This document shows positions 34,942 through 45,561 of a stretch of 64,000 bases of DNA, piece by piece. Position 1 is the first letter of the stretch. Every line of letters begins with the position of its first letter. Origin of the DNA: Pseudomonas tolaasii NCPPB 2192 (GTDB taxonomy: Bacteria; Pseudomonadota; Gammaproteobacteria; Pseudomonadales; Pseudomonadaceae); assembly GCF_002813445.1 (NCBI RefSeq), contig NZ_PHHD01000001.1:4650001-4714000 (forward strand), in the 5' to 3' direction. The notes below the pieces were generated by a model that searched no databases, had not been told where the DNA came from, and was given only the letters and a program-made list of their open reading frames with translations. The translations under genes and the position numbers were made by a program.

Positions 34942-37900
34942 TGCTGTGTCTCCAGCTTCAAGGCCTTGGCCGCTTTGCGCGCTTCGCTGCGTTCCACATA
35001 GCGACGGATCAGTACGTAGAACACTGGCGTCAGCAACAGACCGAAGAAGGTCACACCGATCATCCCGGAGAATACCGCCACGCCCATGGCATGACGCATC
35101 TCGGCACCGGCACCGCTGGACAACACCAGTGGCACCACACCCATGATGAACGCGAAGGAGGTCATCAGGATCGGCCGCAGACGCAGGCGGCAGGCTTCCA
35201 GTACCGCGGCGAGCGGATCGAGGCCTTCCTGCTGTTTATCCTTGGCGAACTCGACGATCAGAATCGCGTTCTTGCACGCCAGGCCCACCAGTACGATCAA
35301 GCCGATCTGGGTGAAGATGTTGTTGTCGCCGCCCGAGATGATGACCCCGGTGATGGCCGACAGCAGCGTCATCGGTACGATCAGGATCACCGCCAGTGGC
35401 AGGCTCCAGCTTTCGTATTGGGCGGCCAGTACCAGGAACGCCAGCAGTACGCAGAGCGGGAACACGAACAGTGCGGTGTTGCCCGAGAGGATTTGCTGAT
35501 AGGTCAGGTCGGTCCACTCGTAGGTCATGCCGTTGGGCAGTTCTTCTTTCAGCAGCTTCTCAATCGCGGCCTGAGCCTGGCCCGAGCTGTAGCCCGGTGC
35601 GGCGTTGCCGTTGATTTCAGCGGTAATGAAACCGTTGTAGTGCATCACGCGGTCTGGGCCCGAGGTATCGCTGACCTTGATGAAGGTCGCCAACGGGATC
35701 ATCTCGCCTTTGTTGTTGCGTACTTTCAGCTGGCCGATCTGGTCTTCATCCAGGCGGAACTGCTGCTCAGCCTGCACGTTGACCTGGTAAGTGCGACCAA
35801 AGCGGTTGAAGTCGTTGGCATACAGCGAACCCAGGTAGATCTGCAGGGTGTCGAAGATGTCGCTGATCGCCACGCCGTGGGTCTTGGCCTTTTCGCGGTC
35901 GATGGCAGCATCGACCTGGGGCACGTTGACCGTGTAGCTGGTGAACAGGCCGAACAGCTCCGGCGTGGTACGGCTCTTGGTGATGATGTTCTGGGTTTCT
36001 TTGTACAGCTCGTCGTAACCCAGGTTGCCACGGTCTTCGATCTGCAGGCGGAAACCGCCAATCGTACCCAGGCCCTGTACCGGCGGCGGTGGGAAGATCG
36101 CCATGTAGGCTTCCTGGATGCTGCTGTATTTGCCGTTCAGCGCACCGGCAATCGCACCGGCCGACATGCTCGGGTCTTTACGCTCGTCGAACGGCTTCAG
36201 GGTCACGAACACGATGCCGCTGTTCGGGCTGTTGGTGAAACCGTTGATCGACAGGCCCGGGAATGCGACGGCGCTTTCCACGCCCGGTTGCTTCAGCGCG
36301 ATGTCGGACATGCGCTTGATCACGTCTTCGGTGCGGTCCAGGCTCGCGGCGTCCGGCAGTTGCGCGAAGGCCACCAGGTATTGCTTGTCCTGGGCCGGTA
36401 CGAAACCGGTGGGCGTGTGGGCAAAGCCCAGCCAGGTCAGGACCATCAGGCCGGCGTACAGGAACAGCGCGATACCACTGCCGCGGATCACCCGGCGAAC
36501 GGTGCCGACGTAACCGTGGCTGGCTTTGACGAAGAAGCGGTTGAACGGACGGAACAACCAGCCGCCCAGCAACTTGTCGAGGAACCGCGAGAAGCCGTCT
36601 TTCGGCGCATCGTGACCCTTGAGCAACACGGCCGCGAGGGCAGGGGACAAGGTCAGCGAGTTGAAGGCCGAGATCACGGTGGAAATCGCAATGGTCAAGG
36701 CAAACTGCTTGTAGAACTGCCCGGTCAAGCCGCTGATAAAGGCCGCTGGAATGAACACCGCACACAGCACCAACGCGGTCGCGATGATCGGGCCGGTCAC
36801 TTCGCTCATGGCTTTTTCAGTGGCCGGGAACGGTTCCAGGCCCAGTTCGATGTTCCGCTCGACGTTCTCCACCACCACGATGGCGTCGTCCACCACGATA
36901 CCGATCGCCAGTACCAGGCCGAACAGCGACAGCGCGTTGAGCGAGAAGCCGAACAGGTGCATCACCGCAAACGTACCGATCAACGATACCGGCACCGCCA
37001 CCAACGGAATGATCGAGGCACGCCAGGTCTGCAGGAACAGGATCACTACCAATACAACGAGGATCAGCGCTTCGAACAGGGTGTGAACCACCGCTTCGAT
37101 GGAGCCGCGCACGAAGATGGTCGGGTCATAGACGATGCTGAAGTCCATGCCTTCCGGGAAGCTCTTTTTCAGCTCCGCCATCTTGTCGCGCACTTCGTTG
37201 GAAATGTCGATCGCGTTGGAGCCCGGGCGCTGGAAGATCGGGATCGCCACCGCCGGCTGGTTGTTGAGCAACGAACGCAAGGCGTACTGGCTGGAACCCA
37301 GTTCTACTCGTGCGATGTCTTTGAGGCGCGTGATTTCACCGTTATCGCCGGAGCGAATGATGATGTTCTCGAACTCTTCTTCAGTGACCAGGCGGCCCTG
37401 AGTGTTGATCGACAACTGGAAGCTGGTGGCATTCGGGGCAGGTTGGGCACCCAGAGCACCTGCGGCCACTTGGCGGTTCTGCTCGCGAATGGCAGTTACC
37501 ACGTCGGTGGCGGTCAGGTTGCGCGAAGCGGTCTTGTTCGGGTCCAGCCAGACACGCAGGGAATAATCGCCCATGCCGAACAATTGCACGTCACCCACAC
37601 CGCCCAGGCGGGCCAGCTCGTCTTTGACGTTGAGCAAGGCATAGTTGGACAGGTAGAGCATGTCGTAGCGCTTGTCCGGGGAGGTCAAGTGCACCACCAT
37701 GGTCAGGTCGGGGGAGGCCTTGTCCACGGTGATACCAATACGCGTCACTTCCTCGGGCAGCTTCGGCTGAGTCCGTGTCACACGGTTCTGCACCTGTACC
37801 TGCGCGTTGTCCAGGTCAGTCCCCAGCGCGAAGGTAATAGTGAGGGTCAGCTTGCCATCGGCGGTCGACTGCGAAGACATGTACAGCATGTTTTCGACGC

Positions 37901-38117
37901 CGGTGATGGCTTGCTCCAAAGGGGCGGCTACGGTTTCACCGATGACCTTGGGGTTGGCGCCGGGGAAGTTGGCACGCACCACCACGGTCGGCGGCACCAC
38001 TTCCGGGTATTCGCTGATCGGCAGCTTGAACAGCGAGATCGCACCGGCGATCAGGATCAGCAGCGACAGCACCGCTGCGAAGATCGGCCGCGAAATGAAG
38101 AACTTGGAAAAATTCAT
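34938..38117 (-). CDS. mexF: RND multidrug efflux transporter MexF
   Basis: A 1059-residue inner-membrane RND pump, nearly identical in many blocks to P. aeruginosa MexF (1062 residues): RPIFAAVLSLLILI, SEYPEVVPPTVVVRANFPGA, and the proton-relay motif GIVVDDAIVVVENVERN in helix 4. It expels chloramphenicol, fluoroquinolone-type drugs and signalling precursors in P. aeruginosa; the same is inferred here. It lies 15 nt after mexE and overlaps oprN. Confidence 0.95.
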   Translation of the reverse strand: MNFSKFFISRPIFAAVLSLLILIAGAISLFKLPISEYPEVVPPTVVVRANFPGANPKVIGETVAAPLEQAITGVENMLYMSSQSTADGKLTLTITFALGTDLDNAQVQVQNRVTRTQPKLPEEVTRIGITVDKASPDLTMVVHLTSPDKRYDMLYLSNYALLNVKDELARLGGVGDVQLFGMGDYSLRVWLDPNKTASRNLTATDVVTAIREQNRQVAAGALGAQPAPNATSFQLSINTQGRLVTEEEFENIIIRSGDNGEITRLKDIARVELGSSQYALRSLLNNQPAVAIPIFQRPGSNAIDISNEVRDKMAELKKSFPEGMDFSIVYDPTIFVRGSIEAVVHTLFEALILVVLVVILFLQTWRASIIPLVAVPVSLIGTFAVMHLFGFSLNALSLFGLVLAIGIVVDDAIVVVENVERNIELGLEPFPATEKAMSEVTGPIIATALVLCAVFIPAAFISGLTGQFYKQFALTIAISTVISAFNSLTLSPALAAVLLKGHDAPKDGFSRFLDKLLGGWLFRPFNRFFVKASHGYVGTVRRVIRGSGIALFLYAGLMVLTWLGFAHTPTGFVPAQDKQYLVAFAQLPDAASLDRTEDVIKRMSDIALKQPGVESAVAFPGLSINGFTNSPNSGIVFVTLKPFDERKDPSMSAGAIAGALNGKYSSIQEAYMAIFPPPPVQGLGTIGGFRLQIEDRGNLGYDELYKETQNIITKSRTTPELFGLFTSYTVNVPQVDAAIDREKAKTHGVAISDIFDTLQIYLGSLYANDFNRFGRTYQVNVQAEQQFRLDEDQIGQLKVRNNKGEMIPLATFIKVSDTSGPDRVMHYNGFITAEINGNAAPGYSSGQAQAAIEKLLKEELPNGMTYEWTDLTYQQILSGNTALFVFPLCVLLAFLVLAAQYESWSLPLAVILIVPMTLLSAITGVIISGGDNNIFTQIGLIVLVGLACKNAILIVEFAKDKQQEGLDPLAAVLEACRLRLRPILMTSFAFIMGVVPLVLSSGAGAEMRHAMGVAVFSGMIGVTFFGLLLTPVFYVLIRRYVERSEARKAAKALKLETQQ

Positions 38118-38132
38118 CTTGAGTCGTATCCC

Positions 38133-39374
38133 TTAACCGCGTGGAGTCGCAACGGCTGCGAGCTTGGGCGCGGCTTTATCCGGCGCCACTTGCTCCAGGT
38201 TGCTGGCTTCAAGCGCTTGTCGTTGTTGTGCCAAGGCGGCGAGGGTTTCCTTGCTGGCCATCGGGATGGTTTCCGGAGCAACCGGCGAACCCGGGCGAAT
38301 GCGCTGCAAGCCCTTCACGACGATGGTGTCGTCCTTGTTCAAGCCGCTGCGCACGATGCGCAGGCCTTCGATCTTCGGCCCCAGTTCCACCGCGCGATAA
38401 GCCGGCTTGTCGCCGTCCATCACCAGCACGAACTTCTTGCCCAGGTCGGTGCCGACCGCTTCGTCGTTGATCAGCACGGCGGAGTAGGTGCCGCTGCCGA
38501 CCAGTTTCAGGCGTGCGTACAGGCCCGGGGTGTATTCGCCCTTGCTGTTATCGAACACGGCGCGACCACGGATGGTGCCGGTGGCCGGGTTGACCTGGTT
38601 GTCGACAAAGTTCATCTGGCCCAGGTGCGGGTTGCCGGTTTCGTTGGACAGGCCCAGGTACACCGGGGTGGTAGCGCCACGGCGGCCTTCGCGCGCCAGC
38701 TCGGTGTACTTGAGGTACACGCGCTCGTCGGCGTCGAAGTAGGCGTAGACCTTGTCGGTGGACACCACGCTGGTCAGCGCAGTGACGTCGGCGGTCACCA
38801 GGTTGCCGGCGGTGATTTCGGCACGGCTGACGCGGCCGCTGATCGGTGAGGTCACGCGGGTAAAACTCAGGTTCAACTTGGCCAGGTCCAACTGCGCCTG
38901 GATCCCGGCGACTGCAGCACGGGCTTCCTGGGCAGCGGTGGTACGCGAGTCGGCCAGTTCGGCGGAGATCGCATTGCTCTGGCGCAGGCGTTCACCGCGT
39001 TGCGCTTCGTTATCGCTACGGGTGGCGGCGGCTTTGGTTTGGGCAAGTTGGGCTTCAAGGCGGCGCACTTCAGCCTGGAACGGACGCGGGTCGATCTGGA
39101 ACAGCAGGTCGCCTTTCTTCACCAGCGCGCCTTCGGTGAAGGCCACTTGATCGATCTGGCCCGACACACGCGGGCGAATCTGCACGGTTTCCGGGGCTTC
39201 CAGGCGACCGGTGAATTCGTCCCATTCGTTGACCGGTTGTTCAAGCACCTTGGCCACGCTGACTTTTGCAGGGGGCATGGCGGCCGCTTGTTCCGGGGCT
39301 TTGCCGCATGCGCTCATCACCACCACGGCCAAAATCGCCAAGGGGAAGCGCAAATGTTTGAGTGACTGTTCCAT
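38133..39374 (-). CDS. mexE: RND efflux periplasmic adaptor MexE
   Basis: A 413-residue membrane-fusion lipoprotein with lipobox VVMSAC and the usual order: beta-barrel, lipoyl (VRPRVSGQIDQVAFTEG, as IRPRVSGQIDQVAFTEGAL), alpha-hairpin (LEAQLAQTKAAATRSDNEAQ) and membrane-proximal domains. It couples MexF to OprN. The start MEQSLKHLRF at 39374 is chosen as the family N-terminus. In P. aeruginosa the activator gene mexT lies directly upstream; here a CdiA-like pseudogene does. Confidence 0.92.
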   Translation of the reverse strand: MEQSLKHLRFPLAILAVVVMSACGKAPEQAAAMPPAKVSVAKVLEQPVNEWDEFTGRLEAPETVQIRPRVSGQIDQVAFTEGALVKKGDLLFQIDPRPFQAEVRRLEAQLAQTKAAATRSDNEAQRGERLRQSNAISAELADSRTTAAQEARAAVAGIQAQLDLAKLNLSFTRVTSPISGRVSRAEITAGNLVTADVTALTSVVSTDKVYAYFDADERVYLKYTELAREGRRGATTPVYLGLSNETGNPHLGQMNFVDNQVNPATGTIRGRAVFDNSKGEYTPGLYARLKLVGSGTYSAVLINDEAVGTDLGKKFVLVMDGDKPAYRAVELGPKIEGLRIVRSGLNKDDTIVVKGLQRIRPGSPVAPETIPMASKETLAALAQQRQALEASNLEQVAPDKAAPKLAAVATPRG

Positions 39375-39458
39375 GAGGTGCATCCGCCAATGTATTTGAG
39401 ATGGGCGGATCATGCGCGGCGATGTGCTATGTCACGAATCGAATGAAACAAAGGTAAC

Positions 39459-39475
39459 TATCATTCGGAATGATA
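39459..39475. promoter_or_regulatory. Dyad upstream of mexE
   Basis: TATCATT-CGG-AATGATA is a 7-bp inverted repeat with a 3-nt centre, 85 nt before the mexE start. A LysR regulator such as MexT, or another activator, could bind here. No further promoter elements can be assigned with confidence. Confidence 0.45.
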
Positions 39476-39615
39476 TAAGCGCGAGGTTAGCCCTCTAGCA
39501 TGGGGGGTTCGTTAGGGGGCTATCAATGGGCGTGATGGCAACACTCTATTGCGCAGTCTGCAAGGAACCCACGTCGTGTTCCGAGTGTCGGCTGCCGCGC
39601 GGGCCTTAAACCTGA

Positions 39616-42600
39616 GCTGATAACCGCACATCAACGAGGATTGCCGCCGCCGGGGCGACTTTTTTACCCGCGACCATTCAAGCCGGCGGCAACGTTTCCA
39701 TCAACGCCACCAACAAAATCACTAACGGCGTCGAACGCTCGTTCGTTACCACGGCCACCGGCGCACCACGCAGCACCAATACCCAAGCGGCAGGCACCGG
39801 CAATACCACGGTCATCAACCTCAACCGCCAATTGCCGCCTGACCTTGCCCAACGCAAAGTCGACCCACTGACGCTGCCCGGCTTTAGCCTTCCCAGCGGC
39901 CAAAACGGCCTGTTCCGCGTGAGCGGGCAAGGCACCGCCACCCAGCAAACCGCTCAGTCGGGCACTGGCTCGCAAAGCTGGACCATGGGCGGCGCCGATG
40001 TAAGCCTGGCCCAGCGTCAGCAGGCGCTTGCTGAAGGCCAAGCGCGTACGCTCCAGCTCGACGGCGCGACTCAGGTCACGACCAGCACCCGTCAAGTCTC
40101 GGTCGCGTCGCGTGAAGCTGGCGGCATCACCGCCGAGGCCCGCGCAATCAATGCTTCAGGCACCGCCAGCGCCGACACCGTGACCGGTCTTCCGGGCCGC
40201 ACTTCCGGCGCCGATATCACGCGGCTGGACGGCATCTCTGCCGCCAATCCAGCGGGTACACCCGCCGTCAGCGGTATTGATCTTGCCGGTCTAAACCCTT
40301 CCGACCGCGATCCTAGCACTGCCGTGACCACACCAGCAGGCACGCCAACCCTGGTTGTGCCGGGCGTGTCCACCGTGGACCGAAACACCCGCGTCAGCGC
40401 CAATCAGGCCGGTGATTTCAACTTGCCCGGCATCACCCCTCTGGCGGCCACAACGGCGGGCGCTTCCGGGGCCGTCAGCGGGCAACCCCTCAATCGCGTG
40501 CAGGGCTTGCCGGATAGCAAGGCGGTCTCGCAGCCGCATAAATACCTGATCGAAACAAACCCGGTACTGACCGACCTCAAACAGTTCATGAGCTCGGATT
40601 ACCTGCTCGCAGGGTTGGGCTATAACCCGGACGACAGTGCCAAGCGTCTGGGAGATGGCCTCTACGAACAACGACTGATCCAGCAAGCCATTGTCGACCG
40701 CACCGGCCAACGCTTCATCGACGGTAAGACCTCGGACGAAGCGGTATTCCGTTACTTGATGGACAACGCCATCCGCAGCAAACAGTCACTGGACCTGTCG
40801 GTAGGCGTGTCGTTGACAGGCCAGCAAGTAGCCGCGTTAACCCACGATATCGTGTGGCTCGAAGAGCAGGTGGTCAACGGTGAAAAAGTCCTGGTGCCCG
40901 TGGTCTACCTGGCCCAGGCCGATAACCGATTGGCGCCTAACGGTGCGTTGATTGTGGGCCAGGACGTCAGCCTTATCGCCGGTAAAAACCTTGAGAACGC
41001 GGGTACTTTGCGGGCCAGCAACAACCTGTCAGCTGTCGCGGGCAACGATCTGATCAACAGCGGCCTGATTGAAGCAGGCAACCGCCTGGACCTGCTGGCG
41101 GGCAACAACATCGTCAATAAATCCGGCGGCATTATCACCGGGCGCGATGTGTCGTTGACGGCCGTCAACGGCGACGTGATCAACGAACGCAGCGTGACCC
41201 GAGCGGGTTATGACGTCGGCTTTTCAAAACAGACCGATTACATCGACAGTGCGGCACGCATAGAGGCTGCGAACGACCTCAGCCTCGGGGCGGGTCGCGA
41301 TGTCACCAGCAAAGGCGGCGTGCTGGAAAGTGGTAATGACACCACGATTGTTGCAGGGCGTGACGTTAATCTGGTGGCCGCGCAACAGCACGACACGATG
41401 AGTACTGGGAAGCGTAATCGTACCGAGGACATCACCCAGAGCGGTTCCGAGGTAGAGGTCGGGCGTGACTTGAAAGTCAGCGCAGGACGCGACCTGAATG
41501 CAATCGCCAGCGAAATAGACGCCAAGCGTGACATCACAATGAGTGCAGTCAGCGACTTGTTCTTGGCGTCTGGTGCTGATGAACAGCACTCCTATAGCAA
41601 GACATCCAGTACCAAGCGCCAGGAAGATCACGTCAGCCAAGTGGCTACGACGGTGAGTGCTGGTGGTGACGTGACTTTAAGTGCGGGTAAGGACCTGGCG
41701 TTAATTGCAAGCCGTATCAGCGCTGGGGATGAGGCTTATCTGGTCGCGGGCAATAACCTTGGATTGTTCTCGGCAGAAGACAGTGATTACTCACTGTATG
41801 ACATGAAGAAAAAGGGTGGTTTCGGCAGCAAGAAAACCCAGCGTGATGAAGTGACCAAGGTCACCAATATAGGCAGCGAAATAAAAACCGGTGGTGACCT
41901 CACGATTCAGAGCCAGGGAGATCAGAAGTTCCAGGTTGCCAAACTGGACAGTGGTGAGGATCTGACCATCGTCAGTGGCGGTGCTGTGACCTTCGAGGGT
42001 ATGAAAGACCTTCATCAGGAAAACCACGCTAAAAGCAAAAGCAGCCTTGCCTGGAACAGCATGAGTGGCAAGGGCAATACCGACGAGACCCTCAGGCAGA
42101 CACAAATGGCAGCCAAGGGCGATATCGTCATCAAAGCCGTTGATGGTTTGCACATCGATGTCAAACAGGTTAACCAACAGACGGTTAGCCAGGCGATTGA
42201 TGCGATGGTCAAGGCCGACCCGCAGATGGCCTGGTTGAAGGATGCCGAAAAGCGTGGCGATGTTGACTGGAAGCTGATCAAAGAAACACACGACTCGTAT
42301 AAGTACAGCAACTCCAGCCTCGGGCAAGGGGCGATGCTGGCGATCATTATCATCGTGACTGTGTTAACGGCGGGTGCAGCTAGCGCTGGGGTTGGCTCGC
42401 TTGCAGGAGCAACTGCTGGATCTGGTTCTGCGATGGCGGCGGGAACTGCTGCTACCGCGGCAACTGCAGCGACCGCAACAACGGCTGCTACCGCCGCAAC
42501 CGCTGCGACTGCTGCCGGTTGGGCCAACGTTGCTATTACTTCAGTAATCACTTCTGCGGCCAGTGGCGCAGCGATAAGCACAATCAACAACAGAGGAAAT

Positions 42601-43869
42601 TTAGGTGCCGTTCTAAAAGATGTGACATCCGCCGACAGTTTGAAAGGATATGTGGTCGCGGGGGTCAGCGGTGGCATGGGTGGTTTTGATCTCAATGTGG
42701 GCTCACGACTCGCTGTAAGCGCAGCGCTTAAAACCGTGTCGAATGGTGGTAATTTTGTCGACAACCTTGGGCAAGCGGCAATTGGCTTGGCATCTGACGC
42801 TCTCACCGGCGCAATTTATGACAAGGTTGGTGATCGCCTGCTTGGTACCGGCTTGCCTACGAAGGTTGCAGTTCATGCCATTGTCGGCGGGCTGATTGGC
42901 GAAGCAGCAGGAGGTGACTTCGCGACATCAGCACTGGCTGCAGGTGCGAACAAGGCGCTGATTGAACAATATGGAGACGTGATTTTTCCTGGCATCGCCC
43001 ATGATCAAGTCCTGGCTATGACTTCTCAGCTGCTGGGCATGACCGCCGCAGCTGTGGCCGGGGGGAGTGAAAAAGATCAGCAAGTTGCAGGCTGGGTTTC
43101 GCAGCAAGCGACAGCGTTCAATCACCTTGGCCACCAAGAGGTAGAGGCGTTAATTAAGGAGGCTAGAACGTGTACCGAGAATAACAACTGCGATGAAGTG
43201 AGAGATAAGTTTGCATCCTTGAGTGATGCCAATGACAAAGCGCTGAAATCATTTTGCGAACGCAGCCCCAAGGATTGCTTTGCGGCGTCACAGGAATACG
43301 TAGCGAACTACAACAAGACTCACGAGCTCATCTCTCAAGCTCGAGTCGACGCCACCATCCCGGATGATATGAAACGGGTACTCACGGTGGTACAGCTAAC
43401 CAATATGACGGCTCAGCTTCAGATTGTGGAGGCTGGGATTGCGTCTGGGGTGGTGGAGGCTGCGGGGAGTTTTGCGGCGGGGTTGGGTTTCAATATTGAG
43501 CCTGATAAGGTTAGTGAAGTTGCGAAGTGGGCTGCAATTGCATTTGGCGCGGGCAAGGCTGGTGTAAAGGGCACAGCTCCTGAGAATATGAGCCCTATAG
43601 ATGCGGGACGAAGTGGAGCTTTCAATGAAGCTAAACGCCAATCAGACATCCCCACAAGCCAGCAACCTAGCCGTGTCCTACCAAATGTTGATAAAAGGGG
43701 TAATCCTCAGCCGGGGAAAATCTATGAGTTCGAGGTTCCAGCATCAGGTGGGGGGCTCAAAACGGTAAGGATTCGTGATGATGCAGGAGGTCACGATTTC
43801 GGTTCAGGTAACTCACAAAATCGTGGGTCCCACTTTAATGATGAAGCCGGAAATCATTATGACTATTGA
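39616..43869 (+). pseudogene. 5'-truncated CdiA/filamentous haemagglutinin-type protein with C-terminal toxin-like module
   Basis: The frame from 39616 to 43869 encodes haemagglutinin repeats (IQAGGNVSINATNKITNG; GQDVSLIAGKNLENAGTLRA; LDLLAGNNIVNKSGG), a DUF637-like hydrophobic pretoxin region with an Ala/Thr-rich run (about 42440-42530), then a C-terminal module from about 43597 ending HDFGSGNSQNRGSHFND and NHYDY, which resembles polymorphic-toxin nuclease domains (type 24 by recollection). The signal, TPS secretion domain and any good start codon are missing: stops lie at 39607 and 39613, and the first in-frame ATG comes well inside the repeats. Two-partner secretion is therefore not possible from this copy. 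It is followed by an overlapping immunity gene. Confidence 0.8.
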
Positions 43870-44494
43870 TCTTCAAGTCGTGAGTACACCTGATATTTCT
43901 ATAACTAACGATGTGATTAACCCACGTTGGGCTAGAGAGAGTTTGAGCTCAGTACTGTCAGGGGCTAGTTTTTTAGTAACTGATAGGTCAAGTGTTTCAC
44001 TTGCGGGCGTATTGAGTTTTATTTATGGCCTGATTGATAAAGGTCTGCCCGGGTATGATGTTTGGTTATTTCTAGGTAACTCTGCTTGGCAGCCAGATAC
44101 TCGAATCGTACGCTATCGAAAGTTGTGGGGGGCACTGAAGTTTCGAGGGGGTGAGATTTTAGGTGGTAGTGACTTACAAGAATCTGCCGTAGAGGCTTGT
44201 GAGAAGTTAAAGTTTTTCGGTGCCTTACGTCTTTCAGGACGTTCCATTGCAACTGTAATTGATGTAATTGTTAATGAGCGTTGCTCATATGTTGCTGCGA
44301 CACCCAAAAACTTTAATATTAAGCGTATCCTTGATGCGGGGTGGTCTGGAAGTGTGGCTGAGGATTTTAGTCTTTGTTGTCACGTCTGTGAAGAAAGTGG
44401 ATTGCTGTTTAAGCAGATTGGTGAGTTTGATGATCGTGAGTGGGGTTTTATATCTATTGGGTCACCAGAAGCCATGGAAAAATTATTGAGTTGA
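43859..44494 (+). CDS. Probable immunity protein for the CdiA-like C-terminal toxin
   Basis: A 211-residue AT-rich gene, unlike the GC-rich core genome. Its ATG lies inside the last codons of the CdiA-like frame (11-nt overlap), the classic toxin-immunity arrangement, and GGAA precedes it at good spacing. The protein is soluble with several Trp and Cys residues (HVCEESG). I do not recognise a family; the call rests on position and composition. An alternative in-frame start lies at 43844. Confidence 0.65.
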   Translation: MTIDLQVVSTPDISITNDVINPRWARESLSSVLSGASFLVTDRSSVSLAGVLSFIYGLIDKGLPGYDVWLFLGNSAWQPDTRIVRYRKLWGALKFRGGEILGGSDLQESAVEACEKLKFFGALRLSGRSIATVIDVIVNERCSYVAATPKNFNIKRILDAGWSGSVAEDFSLCCHVCEESGLLFKQIGEFDDREWGFISIGSPEAMEKLLS

Positions 44495-45110
44495 AAATGG
44501 TGCAAAAGGCATCGCGACAGCTTTTAATGAGGTAATAAGTATTAGCGCTCAAGCTGCTTTGACAAAAAATTTTCAGACTTGCAGAAAGCACAGAAGAGCG
44601 CAGCTGTTACGAGAGCACTCCCTAATGAAAGGATTCGGCATTACCCGGGAGGTCCCTGCTTGAATTGAGGCTCTTACCAATGGCGCTTCGTTTGCTACTG
44701 AGGGCAATCCTGCGACCGGCTCCACTAGACGGACGAGGGTATGGGAAATAAATTCCCTCCTTCTCTGGCGCTCGGGTGAGGCTAGTAATGCCCATCCCGA
44801 TTATGCGGTGGAGATCTTATCGAGCAACCCGGACGGAACACGAAATGCAAAATTGGTAGCTCAGTTCGATGACAGGAATATTTCGAAGATTAAAACCAGT
44901 ACCTTGTTTCCTGCGTCGTGGACGGATGCGCAGACGATGAGTGCCGTTCGGGCTACCGGGAATGGGCCAGCGCTCGCGACTAGAGCTGATGGTGCCTCGT
45001 TGCATCAAACGACGGTAAACGGGGTAAATGTTGAAGTTATTAAGGTGGGCGATCGTGTTACCGCCGGCTATCCTTGTGGTCGGGGTTGCACTGACCCGAC
45101 AAAGTTCTGA
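44495..45110 (+). pseudogene. Frameshifted orphan CDI toxin remnant with EndoU-like C-terminus
   Basis: Right after the immunity gene, one frame reads VENGAKGIATAFNEVI and SAQAALTKNF. At an A6 run near 44562-44567 the similarity continues in another frame (SDLQKAQKSAAVTRALPNER, then IRHY), which hits a stop. A third stretch, open from about 44663, reads GASFATEGNPATGSTR and then an EndoU-type C-terminal half: TSTLFPASWTDAQ, VNGVNVEVIK, VTAGYPCG. The N-terminal half of EndoU with the catalytic His residues is absent. It looks like a displaced CdiA C-terminal cassette that has decayed. Confidence 0.7.
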
Positions 45111-45120
45111 CAGGTGAAAA

Positions 45121-45522
45121 ATGTTTAAAGAGTATGAGCTTTTTTTGGACTCTATTGGTTCAGAGGACTATTGGTCGGACTTGGGCATGAATATCGCCCG
45201 CGCCAAAGTTACGGAGTTTGATAGTTCGGATTGGCTCAAGCTTGAGACCGTACTTAAGGCGAAATCTGATGATTGGCAGGTTCGATGCGCGGAATCTCTT
45301 AGTGACTCAAATGATGAGAGGGCTATCAATATTTTGTTGGAGTTGGCTAAGTCTGAAGATGAGTCGGTCACCATTCATGCCATTGAGTCAATTGAATCTA
45401 TTTTTTCTGCCGGACATTTTTTTGATTCGGCGCGGGTAGTGCACGCATTAAGCGAGGAGGTTGAGGCTTCAACACGGACTGTTAAGCTGATGGTGGCTAC
45501 ATTGATTAAGAAGATTAAGTAA
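45121..45522 (+). CDS. Probable immunity protein for the EndoU-type toxin (helical repeat)
   Basis: A 133-residue acidic, helical protein with HEAT-like pattern (DDWQVRCAESLSDSNDERAI, then INILLELAKSEDESVTIHAI). It follows the EndoU-like remnant by 10 nt with a GGTGA ribosome-binding site. Similar small helical proteins accompany EndoU CDI toxins. The gene is intact although its toxin is broken, as expected of a retained orphan immunity gene. The family is not certain. Confidence 0.6.
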   Translation: MFKEYELFLDSIGSEDYWSDLGMNIARAKVTEFDSSDWLKLETVLKAKSDDWQVRCAESLSDSNDERAINILLELAKSEDESVTIHAIESIESIFSAGHFFDSARVVHALSEEVEASTRTVKLMVATLIKKIK

Positions 45523-45561
45523 CACGAAAAAGGGGGCGGGCCTTGAGAGCCGCCTTCCTGC

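Noticed and set aside
34941..38849. A 1302-codon open frame on the + strand antisense to mexE/mexF
   Set aside because: It is the mirror of a GC-rich coding region, has no domain or ribosome-binding site, and the opposite strand encodes clear MexF and MexE.
39526..39609. A 27-codon Cys-rich frame (CAVC...CSEC) before the CdiA remnant
   Set aside because: Too short, no ribosome-binding site, and it lies in the decayed 5' part of the CdiA-like gene.
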